63,235 nt of DNA, taken from the NCBI GenBank assembly GCA_005882215.1, contig VBCK01000154.1, forward strand, positions 1-63,235. Reading direction: 5' to 3'. Each line of letters opens with the position of its first letter. Positions within the stretch are counted from its first letter, which is position 1. The translations under genes were made by a program, and so were the position numbers. This document shows positions 30,945-40,006 of the stretch, piece by piece. Below the pieces are notes generated by a model that was given only the letters and a program-made list of their open reading frames with translations, searched no databases and was not told where the DNA came from. Source of the DNA: Betaproteobacteria bacterium (lineage in GTDB: Bacteria; Pseudomonadota; Gammaproteobacteria; Burkholderiales; Burkholderiaceae_F).

Positions 30945-32087
30945 TCAGTAGGCGCCGTGTTCATTTTTGCGGACGTAATCGGCCGTCACCTTTCCGCGCA
31001 TCACGCGGTAGGCCCATCCGGTGTAAAGGATGATCAGCGGCATCAGAATCAGCGTGGCCCAGAACATCAGCCCGAGGGTCAGGTGGCTGGAGACGCTGTC
31101 CCAGACCGTCAGACTGGCGTTCGGCATGCTGGAGGAAGGCATCACGAACGGGAACATCGTGGCCCCGGCTGTGCCGATCACGCCGACGATGGATAGCGAG
31201 GAGGCGACGAACGCGGCCAGCGTGCGTCGCGCCATCACCAGCAGCGCGCCGAGCAGCGCGCCGGCAACCCCGAGCGAGGGCAGCAGCCACAGCAGCGGTT
31301 GCCTGGCGTAGTTCGCCCACCAGGCGTTCGCATCGCGCACGACGACCTTGGCGAGTGGATCGGGCGCTGCCGCCGGGTCGACTGCCGATGCCAGCATGAA
31401 ACCCTGGATGCCGCCTGCGCGCAGCCAGATCCCGGCCGCGATGAACGCAAGCGCCGTCACGGCAGCCGCGCCCAGCGCCCAGCGCATGGCCCGCTGCTGG
31501 ATCGCGCCCTCCGTGCGGTGCACCAGGTAGGTGGCGCCGTGCATCGTGATCATCGCGCTCGAGACCAGGCCGGCCAGCAGTCCAAACGGGTTGAGCAGCT
31601 GCCAGAACGTGCCCGTATAGGTCGACACGAGCCGGTTGTCCAGGCCGAACGGCACCCCCTGCAGCAGGTTGCCGAACGCCACGCCGAAGATCAGCGGCGG
31701 CACCGCGCCCCCCACGAACAGCGCCCAGTCCCACGCGCGACGCCAGGCCGGATCGTGGATCTTGCTGCGATAGTCGAAGCCGACCGGGCGGAAGAACAGC
31801 GCCCACAGAACGGCGAGCATCGCCCAGTAGAAGCCCGAAAAAGCGGTCGCGTACACCAGCGGCCAGGCCGCAAAGAGTGCGCCGCCGGCGGTGATGAACC
31901 AGACCTGGTTGCCTTCCCAGTGTGGTCCGACCGTATTGATCACCACGCGACGCTCCGGGTCGGTCTTGGCGACGAAGGGCAGCAGCGTTCCTACTCCCAT
32001 GTCATGGCCGTCCATGATTGCGAAGCCCACCAGCAGGACTCCGATCAGCAACCACCAGATCACTTTCAACGTCGGGTAGTCGAGCAT
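30945..32087 (-). CDS. cydB: Cytochrome bd ubiquinol oxidase subunit II
   Basis: A 380-residue inner-membrane protein with about nine helices, starting MLDYPTLKVIWWLLIGVLL. The family signatures GFAIMDGHDMGVGTLLPF, NTVGPHWEGNQVWFITAGGA and WDSVSSHLTLGLM are present. The C-terminal TADYVRKNEHGAY is close to the E. coli end (..EHSLY). It forms a heterodimer with CydA. It lies 18 bases after cydA and 39 before cydX. Confidence 0.95.
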   Translation of the reverse strand: MLDYPTLKVIWWLLIGVLLVGFAIMDGHDMGVGTLLPFVAKTDPERRVVINTVGPHWEGNQVWFITAGGALFAAWPLVYATAFSGFYWAMLAVLWALFFRPVGFDYRSKIHDPAWRRAWDWALFVGGAVPPLIFGVAFGNLLQGVPFGLDNRLVSTYTGTFWQLLNPFGLLAGLVSSAMITMHGATYLVHRTEGAIQQRAMRWALGAAAVTALAFIAAGIWLRAGGIQGFMLASAVDPAAAPDPLAKVVVRDANAWWANYARQPLLWLLPSLGVAGALLGALLVMARRTLAAFVASSLSIVGVIGTAGATMFPFVMPSSSMPNASLTVWDSVSSHLTLGLMFWATLILMPLIILYTGWAYRVMRGKVTADYVRKNEHGAY

Positions 32088-32105
32088 CGCAATCCCCTTG
32101 GGCCG

Positions 32106-33680
32106 TCAGGCGTGTGCCGGCCCGGCCGTCGCGGCCGGCTCGTTCAGATAGCGGCCGGTACCCAGACTTCCGGGTCCGAGCCGCGCGTACTTGACCATCA
32201 GGTAGATCTCGACGGCCAGCAGCAGAGAGTAAAAGCCAAGAAAGCCGGCGAGCGACCCATACAGGCTCGAAACGCTCAGCGTGGACACCGACTGGCTGGT
32301 CGGCAGAACCCCGTAGATCGTCCAGGGCTGTCGGCCGTATTCGGCGACGAACCATCCCAATTCGGCCGCCAGCCAGGGCGCGGGAAGCATCCACAGCGCC
32401 GACTTGAGCAGCCACGGTCGGGCGGTGCCCGGACTTCTCAGTGTGCTGACGAACGCCAGGGCAAACAGCGCCAGCATCAGGAAGGCGAGCCCGACCATCA
32501 CGCGAAAGCCCCAGAACATCGGCGCAACGCGCGGTACCGTGTCGTTCATGGCCCGCTCGATCACCGCGGGCGTGGCCTGGCGCACATCGGCGACATACTT
32601 CTTCAGCAGCAGTCCGAAGCCAAGGTCGGCCTTGGCTCGCTCGAAGGTGCGCCGTGCGGATTCGTCGTCGCGGTTGCTGCGCAGCGCTTCGAGCGCTATC
32701 ACCGCCTGCGCGCCGCGCTCGATCCGCTCGCGGTTCCTGGCCTTGATCTGGTGGATGCCCGGTAACTCGCGGCTGACGGAGCGGGTGCCGATCAGGCCGA
32801 GGAGCCAGGGGATCTCGATCTCCCAGTCGTTTCTCGACTGCGCTTCGTCGATCCAGGCGACGATCTTCAGGCCAGCCGGCGCGGGCTCCGTGTCCCACAT
32901 CGCCTCCAGCGCGGCCATCTTGGTCTGCTGCGCTTCGCCGACCGTGTAGCCCGATTCGTCGCCCAGCACGATCACCGACAGCGCCGAGGCCAGCCCGAAG
33001 GCGGCGGCCACGCGGAAGCTGCGCTTGGCGAACTCGACGTCGCGCCCTCTGAGCAGGTACCAGCTCGAGATCGCCAGCACGAACGCTGCGCCGGTCACGT
33101 AGCCGGCCGAGACGGTGTGCACGAACTTGGCCTGGGCGTCCGGGTTGAACAGCACCGCCCAGAAGTCGACCAGCTCCATCCGCATCGTCTGCCAGTTGAA
33201 CTGCGCGCCGACCGGGTTCTGCATCCAGCCGTTGGCCACCAGGATCCACAGCGCACTCAGGTTGGTGCCGAGCGCCATCAGCGCGGTCACCATCAGGTGC
33301 TGCACCTTGGACAGCCGGTCCCATCCGAAGAAGAACAGGCCGATGAAAGTCGATTCGAGAAAAAAGGCCATCAGCCCTTCGAGCGCGAGCGGCGTGCCGA
33401 AGATGTCGCCGACGTAATGCGAGTAGTAGGCCCAGTTGGTGCCGAACTGGAACTCCAGCGTGATGCCGGTGGTGACGCCCAGGGCGAAGTTGATGCCGAA
33501 CAGCTTGCCCCAGAAGCGCGTCATGTCCTTCCACACGACCTGGCCGGTCATCACGTAGACGCTCTCCATCACCAGCAGCAACCACGCCATGCCGAGCGTC
33601 AGCGGCACGAACAGGAAGTGGTACATCGCGGTCGCGGCGAACTGCAACCGCGACAGGTTCACGAGGGATTCACTGACCAT
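32106..33680 (-). CDS. cydA: Cytochrome bd ubiquinol oxidase subunit I
   Basis: A 524-residue haem-bearing subunit that oxidises ubiquinol and reduces oxygen. Haem ligands are His21 (MYHFLFVPLTLG), the histidine in FVHTVSAGY and the methionine in FWGFRVMVGLAF. The quinol loop (DESGYTVGEAQQTKMAALEAMW) is followed by the long insertion typical of E. coli-like (long Q-loop) CydA. The C-terminal WTIYGVLPTSQSVS is conserved. The gene follows the UspA gene by 51 bases in the same direction. Confidence 0.95.
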   Translation of the reverse strand: MVSESLVNLSRLQFAATAMYHFLFVPLTLGMAWLLLVMESVYVMTGQVVWKDMTRFWGKLFGINFALGVTTGITLEFQFGTNWAYYSHYVGDIFGTPLALEGLMAFFLESTFIGLFFFGWDRLSKVQHLMVTALMALGTNLSALWILVANGWMQNPVGAQFNWQTMRMELVDFWAVLFNPDAQAKFVHTVSAGYVTGAAFVLAISSWYLLRGRDVEFAKRSFRVAAAFGLASALSVIVLGDESGYTVGEAQQTKMAALEAMWDTEPAPAGLKIVAWIDEAQSRNDWEIEIPWLLGLIGTRSVSRELPGIHQIKARNRERIERGAQAVIALEALRSNRDDESARRTFERAKADLGFGLLLKKYVADVRQATPAVIERAMNDTVPRVAPMFWGFRVMVGLAFLMLALFALAFVSTLRSPGTARPWLLKSALWMLPAPWLAAELGWFVAEYGRQPWTIYGVLPTSQSVSTLSVSSLYGSLAGFLGFYSLLLAVEIYLMVKYARLGPGSLGTGRYLNEPAATAGPAHA

Positions 33681-33731
33681 CGGTGGGTCCTCCAGGATCC
33701 AACGCCGCGCGCGTGCCGGGCACCCGATGGT

Positions 33732-34556
33732 TCATTCGGCGCGCACGATCAACACCGGTCCGCTCGCCTGGCCGGCGACTTTCTCGGTGGTGCTGCCGAC
33801 CAGCGCTCTTGCGGCCCGGTTCATGCCACGACGCCCCAGCACGATCAGGTCGGCGCCGATCTCCCGAGCGCACCGCAGTATCGCCTCTTCGGGCCGGCCA
33901 TCCACGACCCGCCCGGTGGCATGGGCGCCCGCGGCTGAGATCGCAGCCAGAGCCCGCTCGACGTGGGCGGCCGCCTCGGCGTCCGCATCCTGCCGCAGCG
34001 CGGCCGAGACCACCCTGAGCGGCAATCCGAAAGCGACGCCGATCGAGGCGGCCAGGTCGGCCGCGCGCCGGGCGTGCGGCGAGCCATCCGTTGCCAGCAC
34101 GATGCAGTGCGACCATAGATCCGACTCCTGCGGAACGATCAGCACGTCGCAGGGCGCATGACCGGTCGCCGCGCGCACCATCTGGCCGAACAGCAGATTG
34201 GCCAGGTAGCTGCGCCTGCCGCGACGCCGCATCACCAGCAGGTCGGCCCCTCGCTCGAGCGCCTCGGCCACGATCTCCCGGGAAAGCTCCGCCCCCGGCC
34301 GGACGGCCCCGGTCAGTTCGACCCCCTTGGCGCGCGCCGCTTCCCGAAGCGCATCGAGCCACGATGCGGCCTCGGCCACGGACCGGTCGCCCAGCAAGGG
34401 GGCCATGCTCTCGTACTCCGGATTGCTGACGACCGGCAGCACCACGCGCAACCCGATTCCCAGGCGGGCCGCCAGGTCGATCGCGACGCGCTCGGCGCCG
34501 GCGTCGAAGGACGTGCCCTGGGTTGCCAGAAGAACGTTGCTGAAGGGTCTGGACAC
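33732..34556 (-). CDS. Tandem universal stress protein (two UspA domains)
   Basis: A 274-residue protein with two Usp domains. Domain 1 starts FSNVLLATQGTSFDAGAERV, with GADLLVMRRRGRRSYLANLLFGQMV (G-2X-G-9X-G style ATP loop, imperfect). Domain 2 starts IVLATDGSPHARRAADLAAS and ends in IVLGRRGMNRAARALVGSTTEKVAGQASGPVLIV, a good ATP-binding motif. The start GTG 34556 (VSRPFSNVLL) is the first plausible codon after the upstream stop at 34574; no ATG is near. Usp proteins next to cyd genes often respond to low oxygen or respiratory stress. Confidence 0.85.
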   Translation of the reverse strand: MSRPFSNVLLATQGTSFDAGAERVAIDLAARLGIGLRVVLPVVSNPEYESMAPLLGDRSVAEAASWLDALREAARAKGVELTGAVRPGAELSREIVAEALERGADLLVMRRRGRRSYLANLLFGQMVRAATGHAPCDVLIVPQESDLWSHCIVLATDGSPHARRAADLAASIGVAFGLPLRVVSAALRQDADAEAAAHVERALAAISAAGAHATGRVVDGRPEEAILRCAREIGADLIVLGRRGMNRAARALVGSTTEKVAGQASGPVLIVRAE

Positions 34557-34573
34557 GGCGGTGCGCGGCGGAT

Positions 34574-34975
34574 CTAGTGCGCCGATCCGAACAGGTTGGC
34601 CGAAGAGGCCACCAGCACGACGAGAAGCAGCAACGCGATTGCGAACAGCGCGAATTGCCCGCGACGCGCAAAGGCCGGTAGCACGGCCAGACAAGCGGCC
34701 GCGGGAGTGCCCGCCAGTACGACGATCCCGACCAGGTTCAGCACGTCACCTTTGCCGATCGAGGCTATCCAGGACCACCCGGTAGGCGCGTGCGTCGCTC
34801 TCAGATACTGCGCCAGCGGCAGCGCCCAGTACAGCGGCAGCTGATCGGGCTCCAGCAGCGGCTTGCGAAGACCCAGCACGTAGACCAGGAAACTCAGCAC
34901 CAGAAGAGCGAAGCCGATGCTGGCCCCGATCCCCAGCACGTGCGCGTATCGACGCTGCTCCGGCGATGCAATCAT
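34574..34975 (-). CDS. Small integral membrane protein of unknown function
   Basis: A 133-residue protein with three hydrophobic helices (about residues 14-34, 80-100 and 107-127) and a loop rich in tryptophan and proline (PLYWALPLAQYLRATHAPTG). I do not recognise the family with certainty; proteins of this size with three helices often accompany TauE/SafE exporters, as here. ATG 34975 gives MIASPEQRRYAHVLG. It lies between the exporter (38 bases) and the Usp gene (17 bases) and is probably co-transcribed with them. Confidence 0.75.
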   Translation of the reverse strand: MIASPEQRRYAHVLGIGASIGFALLVLSFLVYVLGLRKPLLEPDQLPLYWALPLAQYLRATHAPTGWSWIASIGKGDVLNLVGIVVLAGTPAAACLAVLPAFARRGQFALFAIALLLLVVLVASSANLFGSAH

Positions 34976-35013
34976 GCCCGGCCCGCTGGTCAAGTTACGG
35001 TCCTCCCGCGCAC

Positions 35014-35955
35014 TCAGAAAGTTCCCAGTCCGTGCACGAGTGCGCGCACGCCGGCGATCAGCAACACGGTCGTCACCAGCCGTCGCAGCGTCGCCGCCGA
35101 CACGACCCGCAGCAGGCGCACCCCGACCATCGCTCCGAGCATCATCCCGATCACCGACGGCACGACGATGATCGGAATCATCGCACCCTGGTTGATGTAG
35201 ACCCAGGCGGCAGAGGACGACATCGCCAGTATCAGGCTGCTGGTGCCGGCAGCGACTTTCAGCGGTGCCCCCATCATCAGATTCAGCGCCGGCACGTTCG
35301 CCCAGCCGGCTCCCAATCCGAACATGCCAGCCAGCAGGCCGATGAACACGAATGTGACGAACCCGGTCGGGGTGCGGTGCACGGTCCACTCGACGGGTCT
35401 TGCGCGCGCGATGTCGTAATACACGCCGTTCAGGCGCAGTGCGGTTGCGATCGCATCGGGCTTTTCCACGGCAGGAAGCTCTGCGGTTTTTGCCTTCCAC
35501 ATCAGCACGACGATCCCGAGGATCGAAAGGCCGAGCATCGTTTGCACGACGGCCGCCGGCAAGGTCAATCCCGCCACGGCACCGGCGATCTGGCTGATCC
35601 CGACCAGCAGCGACAGCGGAAGCGCCAGCCGCAGGCTGGCCAGCCCGACCTGCAGCAGACCGGGGCTGGCAGCCAGAGCGCTGGCCAGCGCGACCATCAG
35701 TCCGGCCCCGCGGACGAAATCCAGATGAAACGGAAACAGGCCCCCGACGATCGGAACGAACAGTACGCCGCCTCCGACGCCGGCCGGCACCGCGACGATG
35801 CCCAGCACGAAGCAGGCGGCGAACAGCAACGCCGGCCAGGCCCACCAGGGGATCGGGCCAGCGGACCCGTCGGCCGCCAGCGCCGGGCAGCAGGCCAGTG
35901 CCGCAACGCCGACCAGCAGCGCCGGTGCGCGCAGGGATCCGGGGGAAAAGCTCAT
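35014..35955 (-). CDS. TauE/SafE family (DUF81) sulfite/sulfonate exporter-like membrane protein
   Basis: A 313-residue protein with about eight helices, in two repeats of the TauE/SafE type: ACFVLGIVAVPAGVGGGVLFVPI early and GLLAGMFGLGAGWANVPAL later (each with the AGxxGxGGG-like bend, imperfect). A signal-like first helix may be cleaved after ALA. Members export sulfite, sulfonates or other organosulfur anions or act in their uptake. The neighbours (DsrE2, Rieske fusion) fit a sulfur compound as substrate, but this is inferred. Confidence 0.88.
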   Translation of the reverse strand: MSFSPGSLRAPALLVGVAALACCPALAADGSAGPIPWWAWPALLFAACFVLGIVAVPAGVGGGVLFVPIVGGLFPFHLDFVRGAGLMVALASALAASPGLLQVGLASLRLALPLSLLVGISQIAGAVAGLTLPAAVVQTMLGLSILGIVVLMWKAKTAELPAVEKPDAIATALRLNGVYYDIARARPVEWTVHRTPTGFVTFVFIGLLAGMFGLGAGWANVPALNLMMGAPLKVAAGTSSLILAMSSSAAWVYINQGAMIPIIVVPSVIGMMLGAMVGVRLLRVVSAATLRRLVTTVLLIAGVRALVHGLGTF

Positions 35956-35989
35956 GGGCTGGCCGGAAGCGGGCTTGCGCGCGGAGCGT

Positions 35990-36616
35990 CTACCAGAACG
36001 CGAACAGGCGCTCGTTTTCGACCTTGGTTTCGCGTTCGTTCAGCGGCGCGTCGCCCTTGTCGATGCACGCTCCGCTGGCGATGTCGAACACCCAGCCATG
36101 CTTGGGGCAGGTCAGCGTCGTGCCGTCCAGCGCCAGGTGCGGGATATTGGTAGCCTCGTGCGGGCAGCGGCTGTCGTAGACGCGGAAAGCGCCCTCCGTG
36201 CGGTAGATGAAGACTCCGCGCCCGTCGCAATCCATCCGCATCACGCCGCCGACCGGCAGCTGATCGGTGGCCGTCAGCTCGTGCCAGGTGGCGCCGGCGC
36301 CCAGCGCGCGCGGCTGGAATGCGGGCAGATCCATCGCGATGATCAGGTCGATGGCCCACGTGATCTTGGTCAATCCGAGCGCCGGGAACGCCATCAACAG
36401 CGCATCGAGCACCTCGTCCGCACTGCAGCCGTCGCGCAGTGCGCGGGCCAGGTACTGGCGAAAGCCCCGTTCCGTCTGGGCGTGGACCTTGGTGACCACC
36501 GAAATCAGGTCGCGCGTCTTCACGTCCAGGTGCGATCCGGCCTGCTTCAGGAACTTGAAGTAGTGGCCCATCGCTGCGGGCCTGACCTTGACCAGGTAAT
36601 TCAATGCATCGCTCAT
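35990..36616 (-). CDS. Carboxymuconolactone-decarboxylase-like domain fused to a Rieske [2Fe-2S] domain
   Basis: A 208-residue fusion. Residues 1-100 follow the CMD/AhpD helical fold (KTRDLISVVTKVHAQTERGF, then RDGCSADEVLDALLMAFPALG), but the CxxC redox pair of AhpD is absent. Residues 105-208 form a Rieske domain with Cys151, His153, Cys170 and His173 (CPH then CPKH, 16 residues between His153 and Cys170), ferredoxin-like rather than bc1-like. ATG 36616 is chosen; the longer frame enters the divergent promoter. It heads a minus-strand series with TauE/SafE, a small membrane protein, Usp and cydABX. The function is unknown; electron transfer to or from a sulfur or aromatic compound is a guess. 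Confidence 0.85.
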   Translation of the reverse strand: MSDALNYLVKVRPAAMGHYFKFLKQAGSHLDVKTRDLISVVTKVHAQTERGFRQYLARALRDGCSADEVLDALLMAFPALGLTKITWAIDLIIAMDLPAFQPRALGAGATWHELTATDQLPVGGVMRMDCDGRGVFIYRTEGAFRVYDSRCPHEATNIPHLALDGTTLTCPKHGWVFDIASGACIDKGDAPLNERETKVENERLFAFW

Positions 36617-36750
36617 CGTGATGGGATCCCGTCGCCCTGAGCCGAAAGCCGCAACGCTACACCGTCGGCCCGAACCTTGAGTATGCTCGGGCCTGGACGG
36701 TGTGGGCGTTTGAAACAGGCAAGGCGCGACAGCGCGGAAAAGGGCCAACG

Positions 36751-37368
36751 ATGGGTGCCGCAGAGGAACTGGGCGAACTGGACGCGTCGATCGCCAGGCG
36801 CATCGATGAGGTGGTGGCGCGCAAGGTCGAGGAACGGCTCGCGCAACTTGGGCCGAAGGGGCCGCCTTCGATGACGATCATCGCGACCAAGGGAACGCTG
36901 GACTGGGCCTATCCCCCGTTCATACTGGCATCGACCGGGGCGGCACTCGGGTGGGACGTGTCGGTCTTCTTCACGTTCTACGGCCTGAACCTGCTGCGGC
37001 GCGATCTTTCGACGCTCAAGGTCAGCCCGCTGGGCAATCCCGGCATGCCGATGAAGATGCCGTTCGGGCCGCAGTGGTTGCGCAACATCGACTGGAACAT
37101 CCCGAACGCGGTGCAGGCGATCGCGCCGGGATTCGAGTCCCTGGCCACGGCCCTGATGAGGCGGACCATCAGGGACAAGGGCGTGGCCGACGTTGCCGAA
37201 CTGCGCGCGGCCTGCATTGAAAACGGGGTAAAACTGATCGCCTGCCAGATGACGGTGGACCTGTTCGGCTTCAGCCAGTCCGACTTCATTGCCGAAGTGT
37301 CCGACTTTTGCGGCGCCAGCACGTTTCTGCCGACGGCGCAAAAGGCCGACGTGAGCCTGTTCATCTGA
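36751..37368 (+). CDS. DsrE2-like (DsrE/DsrF/DrsH family) sulfur-carrier protein
   Basis: A 205-residue protein starting at ATG 36751 (MGAAEELGELDASIARRIDE). A charged helical N-terminus of about 35 residues precedes the DsrE fold, beginning MTIIATKGTLDWAYPPFILAS. Cys155 and Cys165 (in ACIENGVKLIACQMTVDLFG) sit where DsrE2 proteins carry their sulfane-sulfur-binding cysteines, with Cys187 near the end. Such proteins pass persulfide sulfur between TusA, rhodanese and oxidising enzymes. It is divergent from the CMD-Rieske gene with 134 bases between and ends 16 bases before the convergent aceK stop. Confidence 0.85.
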   Translation: MGAAEELGELDASIARRIDEVVARKVEERLAQLGPKGPPSMTIIATKGTLDWAYPPFILASTGAALGWDVSVFFTFYGLNLLRRDLSTLKVSPLGNPGMPMKMPFGPQWLRNIDWNIPNAVQAIAPGFESLATALMRRTIRDKGVADVAELRAACIENGVKLIACQMTVDLFGFSQSDFIAEVSDFCGASTFLPTAQKADVSLFI

Positions 37369-37384
37369 AATCACTCGCGCGGGT

Positions 37385-39262
37385 TCAGGCGCTCGAGGCT
37401 TCCGCCGGCGCGGACAGCTTGCAGCTGTCGGGGTACATCCGCAGCTCCGGCACTTCGCCGCGCAGCAGCTTCTGCTGCATCTGCCGCCAGTACTGCACCG
37501 TCATCAGGTCCGAGTTGACCTTCCTGAAATGGCGCCGGGCCAGCTCGTTTTTCAGTTGCAGGCCGTACTCGATCTCTTCGGGCAGGAAGACCACGCCCTC
37601 CTCGAAGAACCAGGCCGGAACGTCCTCCTCGCCGGGTTCGCGGTCCAGGTTGGTCCGGATCTTCACGTCGGTGAGCTTTTCGACCGCGTCGTAGTCGAAC
37701 AGCAGCACGCGGCCGTACCGGCCGACGCCGTAATTGCGCGAGTCCAGATCCTTGTTGAAGATGTTGGTGGCGGCATTGTTCCGGATGCAATTGCCCAGGC
37801 TCACGATCACATTTTTGATCTCACTCTCGTCGGCGCGCTCCAGGTACACCGGCAGCGGAACGATCTTCAGCTGGGCGATCAGCGACCGGATGAAGACGCT
37901 CTGGCCATCGACGTGAACGTTGCCGCCGGCTTCGCGGCAGATGTCGGCCAGCAGAGCCTCGTCGAACATGTCCCGCTCGAGCGTCAGGTTGTAATACATC
38001 ACGTTGTCCAGCATGCTGCCGGCCCGGTTGATTTCGTGGACTTCGCGGTACTTGTCCAGCACCGCGGCCACGCCGGGAAACTCGCCCCACTTGTAGGACG
38101 TCGTCGGCCGGTCGCGGATCACCTTCAGGTGGTAGGAGCAGGCGTCGAACGTGAAGCCCAGCGCGACCGTGCCCGCGTAGCCGGGCGAGCGTTGGAACTT
38201 GTGGCCCGATTGCCGCAGCTGCTCGATGACCTCGTTCAGGATCGCGACCTTGCCGACGTGATTGAAGCCGATCGTCGAATAATGGTGCCCCAGCGGTCGC
38301 CTGGGCATCAGGCTGAACAGGAACACGCAGGTCTGGTAGTACAGCCGGCTCGTCACATGAAAGTTCGCCAGCGTGGAGCTGAAAAGGTTGTGCACGTCGG
38401 CGATCCGGTGCAGCAAGGCATCCACGGCGATGCCGGATTCGCTGTTCAGCAGGGCCACCACGAAGGGAACGAAGCTCGCGTCGCTGAGCGCCCAGCGGCC
38501 GACCACGAATGCCGTGCGGTCGCGGAAGAATCCGGCTTCCACCACATCGAGCGCCACCGGCAGCGGCGCCTCCGGCGCGTCGCTGTCGAGCAGGAAGTTG
38601 ATCCGTTCGACGATCCGCTCCGAGTCTGCGCGCAGATCCCTGAACGGAACCGTAAACCCGGGCACCCGCAGCGCGGTCGCTACCAGCTCGGCGTCGATAT
38701 GGCCCTGCACCGGAATGCGCCGGAACACCGATGCCATCGACAGGGCCCGGTGCTTGCTGGGCGGCGGGAACGAGTAGGCGACCGGACGCCACAGCTCGTG
38801 GCAGATGTTGCGCCGGAGCGAGTGGGCGAAGCTGAATGCGATGTCGGCCTCGTAGCGGTCGGCGATCATCGACGAGAACAGCCGGTCCAGCTGGTCCCAC
38901 ACGCTCGGGTTGTCGGCCAGCGCGGCAAACGCCGCGCGGATCTTCGGCCCATGGCGCGCGGTGTACTGGCTGTACAGCCCGAGGCGCTCCTTGCTGATCC
39001 GGATCGAAGCTTGAGGATCCATCGTTTCGAACGCGCACATGGCCCGGAACGGGTATTCGCACAGCTTGGCGTAGAAGTCGTCGAAGATGGCCAGAACGAG
39101 CCGCGCCGCGGCATCGATCCGGCTCCAGTCGTCCACACAGGCCGAAAGGCTGGCATATGCGCGGTCGACGGCGTCCCCGTCCTGCGACGGCTCGCTGTCG
39201 GACGGCGCGTTCGCGGCGGCCTCGCTGCCGGCGAAATCCGCAATCAGGGTGGTCAGGCTCAC
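37385..39262 (-). CDS. aceK: Isocitrate dehydrogenase kinase/phosphatase
   Basis: A 625-residue bifunctional enzyme that phosphorylates or dephosphorylates isocitrate dehydrogenase to direct isocitrate to the glyoxylate shunt. The kinase-like C-terminal half is clear: GYAGTVALGFTFDACSYHLKVIRD (lysine-bearing ATP strand), the long GNCIRNNAATNIFNKDLDSRN catalytic segment, and LFDYDAVEKLTDVKIR (metal DFD-like motif). The N-terminal regulatory domain is complete but slightly longer than in E. coli. No aceA/aceB or icd gene is adjacent. Growth on aromatic compounds that yield acetyl-CoA gives a reason for this control. Confidence 0.94.
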   Translation of the reverse strand: MSLTTLIADFAGSEAAANAPSDSEPSQDGDAVDRAYASLSACVDDWSRIDAAARLVLAIFDDFYAKLCEYPFRAMCAFETMDPQASIRISKERLGLYSQYTARHGPKIRAAFAALADNPSVWDQLDRLFSSMIADRYEADIAFSFAHSLRRNICHELWRPVAYSFPPPSKHRALSMASVFRRIPVQGHIDAELVATALRVPGFTVPFRDLRADSERIVERINFLLDSDAPEAPLPVALDVVEAGFFRDRTAFVVGRWALSDASFVPFVVALLNSESGIAVDALLHRIADVHNLFSSTLANFHVTSRLYYQTCVFLFSLMPRRPLGHHYSTIGFNHVGKVAILNEVIEQLRQSGHKFQRSPGYAGTVALGFTFDACSYHLKVIRDRPTTSYKWGEFPGVAAVLDKYREVHEINRAGSMLDNVMYYNLTLERDMFDEALLADICREAGGNVHVDGQSVFIRSLIAQLKIVPLPVYLERADESEIKNVIVSLGNCIRNNAATNIFNKDLDSRNYGVGRYGRVLLFDYDAVEKLTDVKIRTNLDREPGEEDVPAWFFEEGVVFLPEEIEYGLQLKNELARRHFRKVNSDLMTVQYWRQMQQKLLRGEVPELRMYPDSCKLSAPAEASSA

Positions 39263-39310
39263 GATGGGAGTGTGCCCGACATTGGCTGTCCCGCGTAACC
39301 CTGGCCGACT

Positions 39311-39997
39311 TCAGAAGGTGGCCGAAAGGCGCACCGTCAGGACACCGCCGGTATGCTGTGATCCGACCGGATAGACGCGACTCGCGCCATCGCTGAAGAC
39401 GCGACCCACCTGCAGCGTGAACGGCTGAGCCCGGATTTCGATGCCCGCCAGCAGATCGGCGTGCGGATGGCTGCCGGCCCGGTCGGTTGCGCCCGCGAAG
39501 GCCTGCAACAGCCCGGCGTGCCCGATCAGCTTGAACCGGTCGGTGAGCCGGTACGACCCGTTCAGCTCTCCATACACCGTGTGGATGCTCTGGCCGAAAT
39601 AGTTGGGCGAAAAGTGCAAGCGTGCGCTGACGGCCTCGGACGTGACGCCGGCGTGCAGCTCCCAGTAGTCGTAGTCGGCGTCCCCGATAAAGGTCGCGCG
39701 CGACAGGCCCGCATCGACGCTCCATCCGCGCTCCAGGCGCCGGGCGTAGCCGGCGTAGCCGATCAGCTCCGTCTCCTGCGGGGAGCCGCGGTAGAACTTG
39801 ACGTTGGAGCCGAACGCCCCCGCGTACCAGCCACTGTCATGGTCGTACGACACGTCGAGCTGCGCTGCTGGTTTGCCATCGGACAGCGAAACGCCGCGCA
39901 CCCGATTGTCGGACACCAGTGAGGCGGTCGCCGATACCTGGGCGATCGAGGTACTGGCCGCAAGTGCGGTCAGCAGCGCAAGAGCCCATCGCAGCAC
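39311..39997 (-). CDS. Outer-membrane beta-barrel protein, TIGR02001 (Gcw_chp) family
   Basis: A 228-residue exported protein. The signal peptide covers residues 1-19 (LALLTALAASTSIAQ). The mature protein opens VSATASLVSDNRVRGVSLSDGKPAAQLDVSYDHDSGWYAG, the typical TIGR02001 start, followed by alternating hydrophobic strands and a terminal phenylalanine as in outer-membrane barrels. Function unknown. It starts 9 bases after the subtilase gene and so probably belongs to the sigma/anti-sigma operon. Confidence 0.85.
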   Translation of the reverse strand: MLRWALALLTALAASTSIAQVSATASLVSDNRVRGVSLSDGKPAAQLDVSYDHDSGWYAGAFGSNVKFYRGSPQETELIGYAGYARRLERGWSVDAGLSRATFIGDADYDYWELHAGVTSEAVSARLHFSPNYFGQSIHTVYGELNGSYRLTDRFKLIGHAGLLQAFAGATDRAGSHPHADLLAGIEIRAQPFTLQVGRVFSDGASRVYPVGSQHTGGVLTVRLSATF

Positions 39998-40006
39998 GGG
40001 ATGAGC

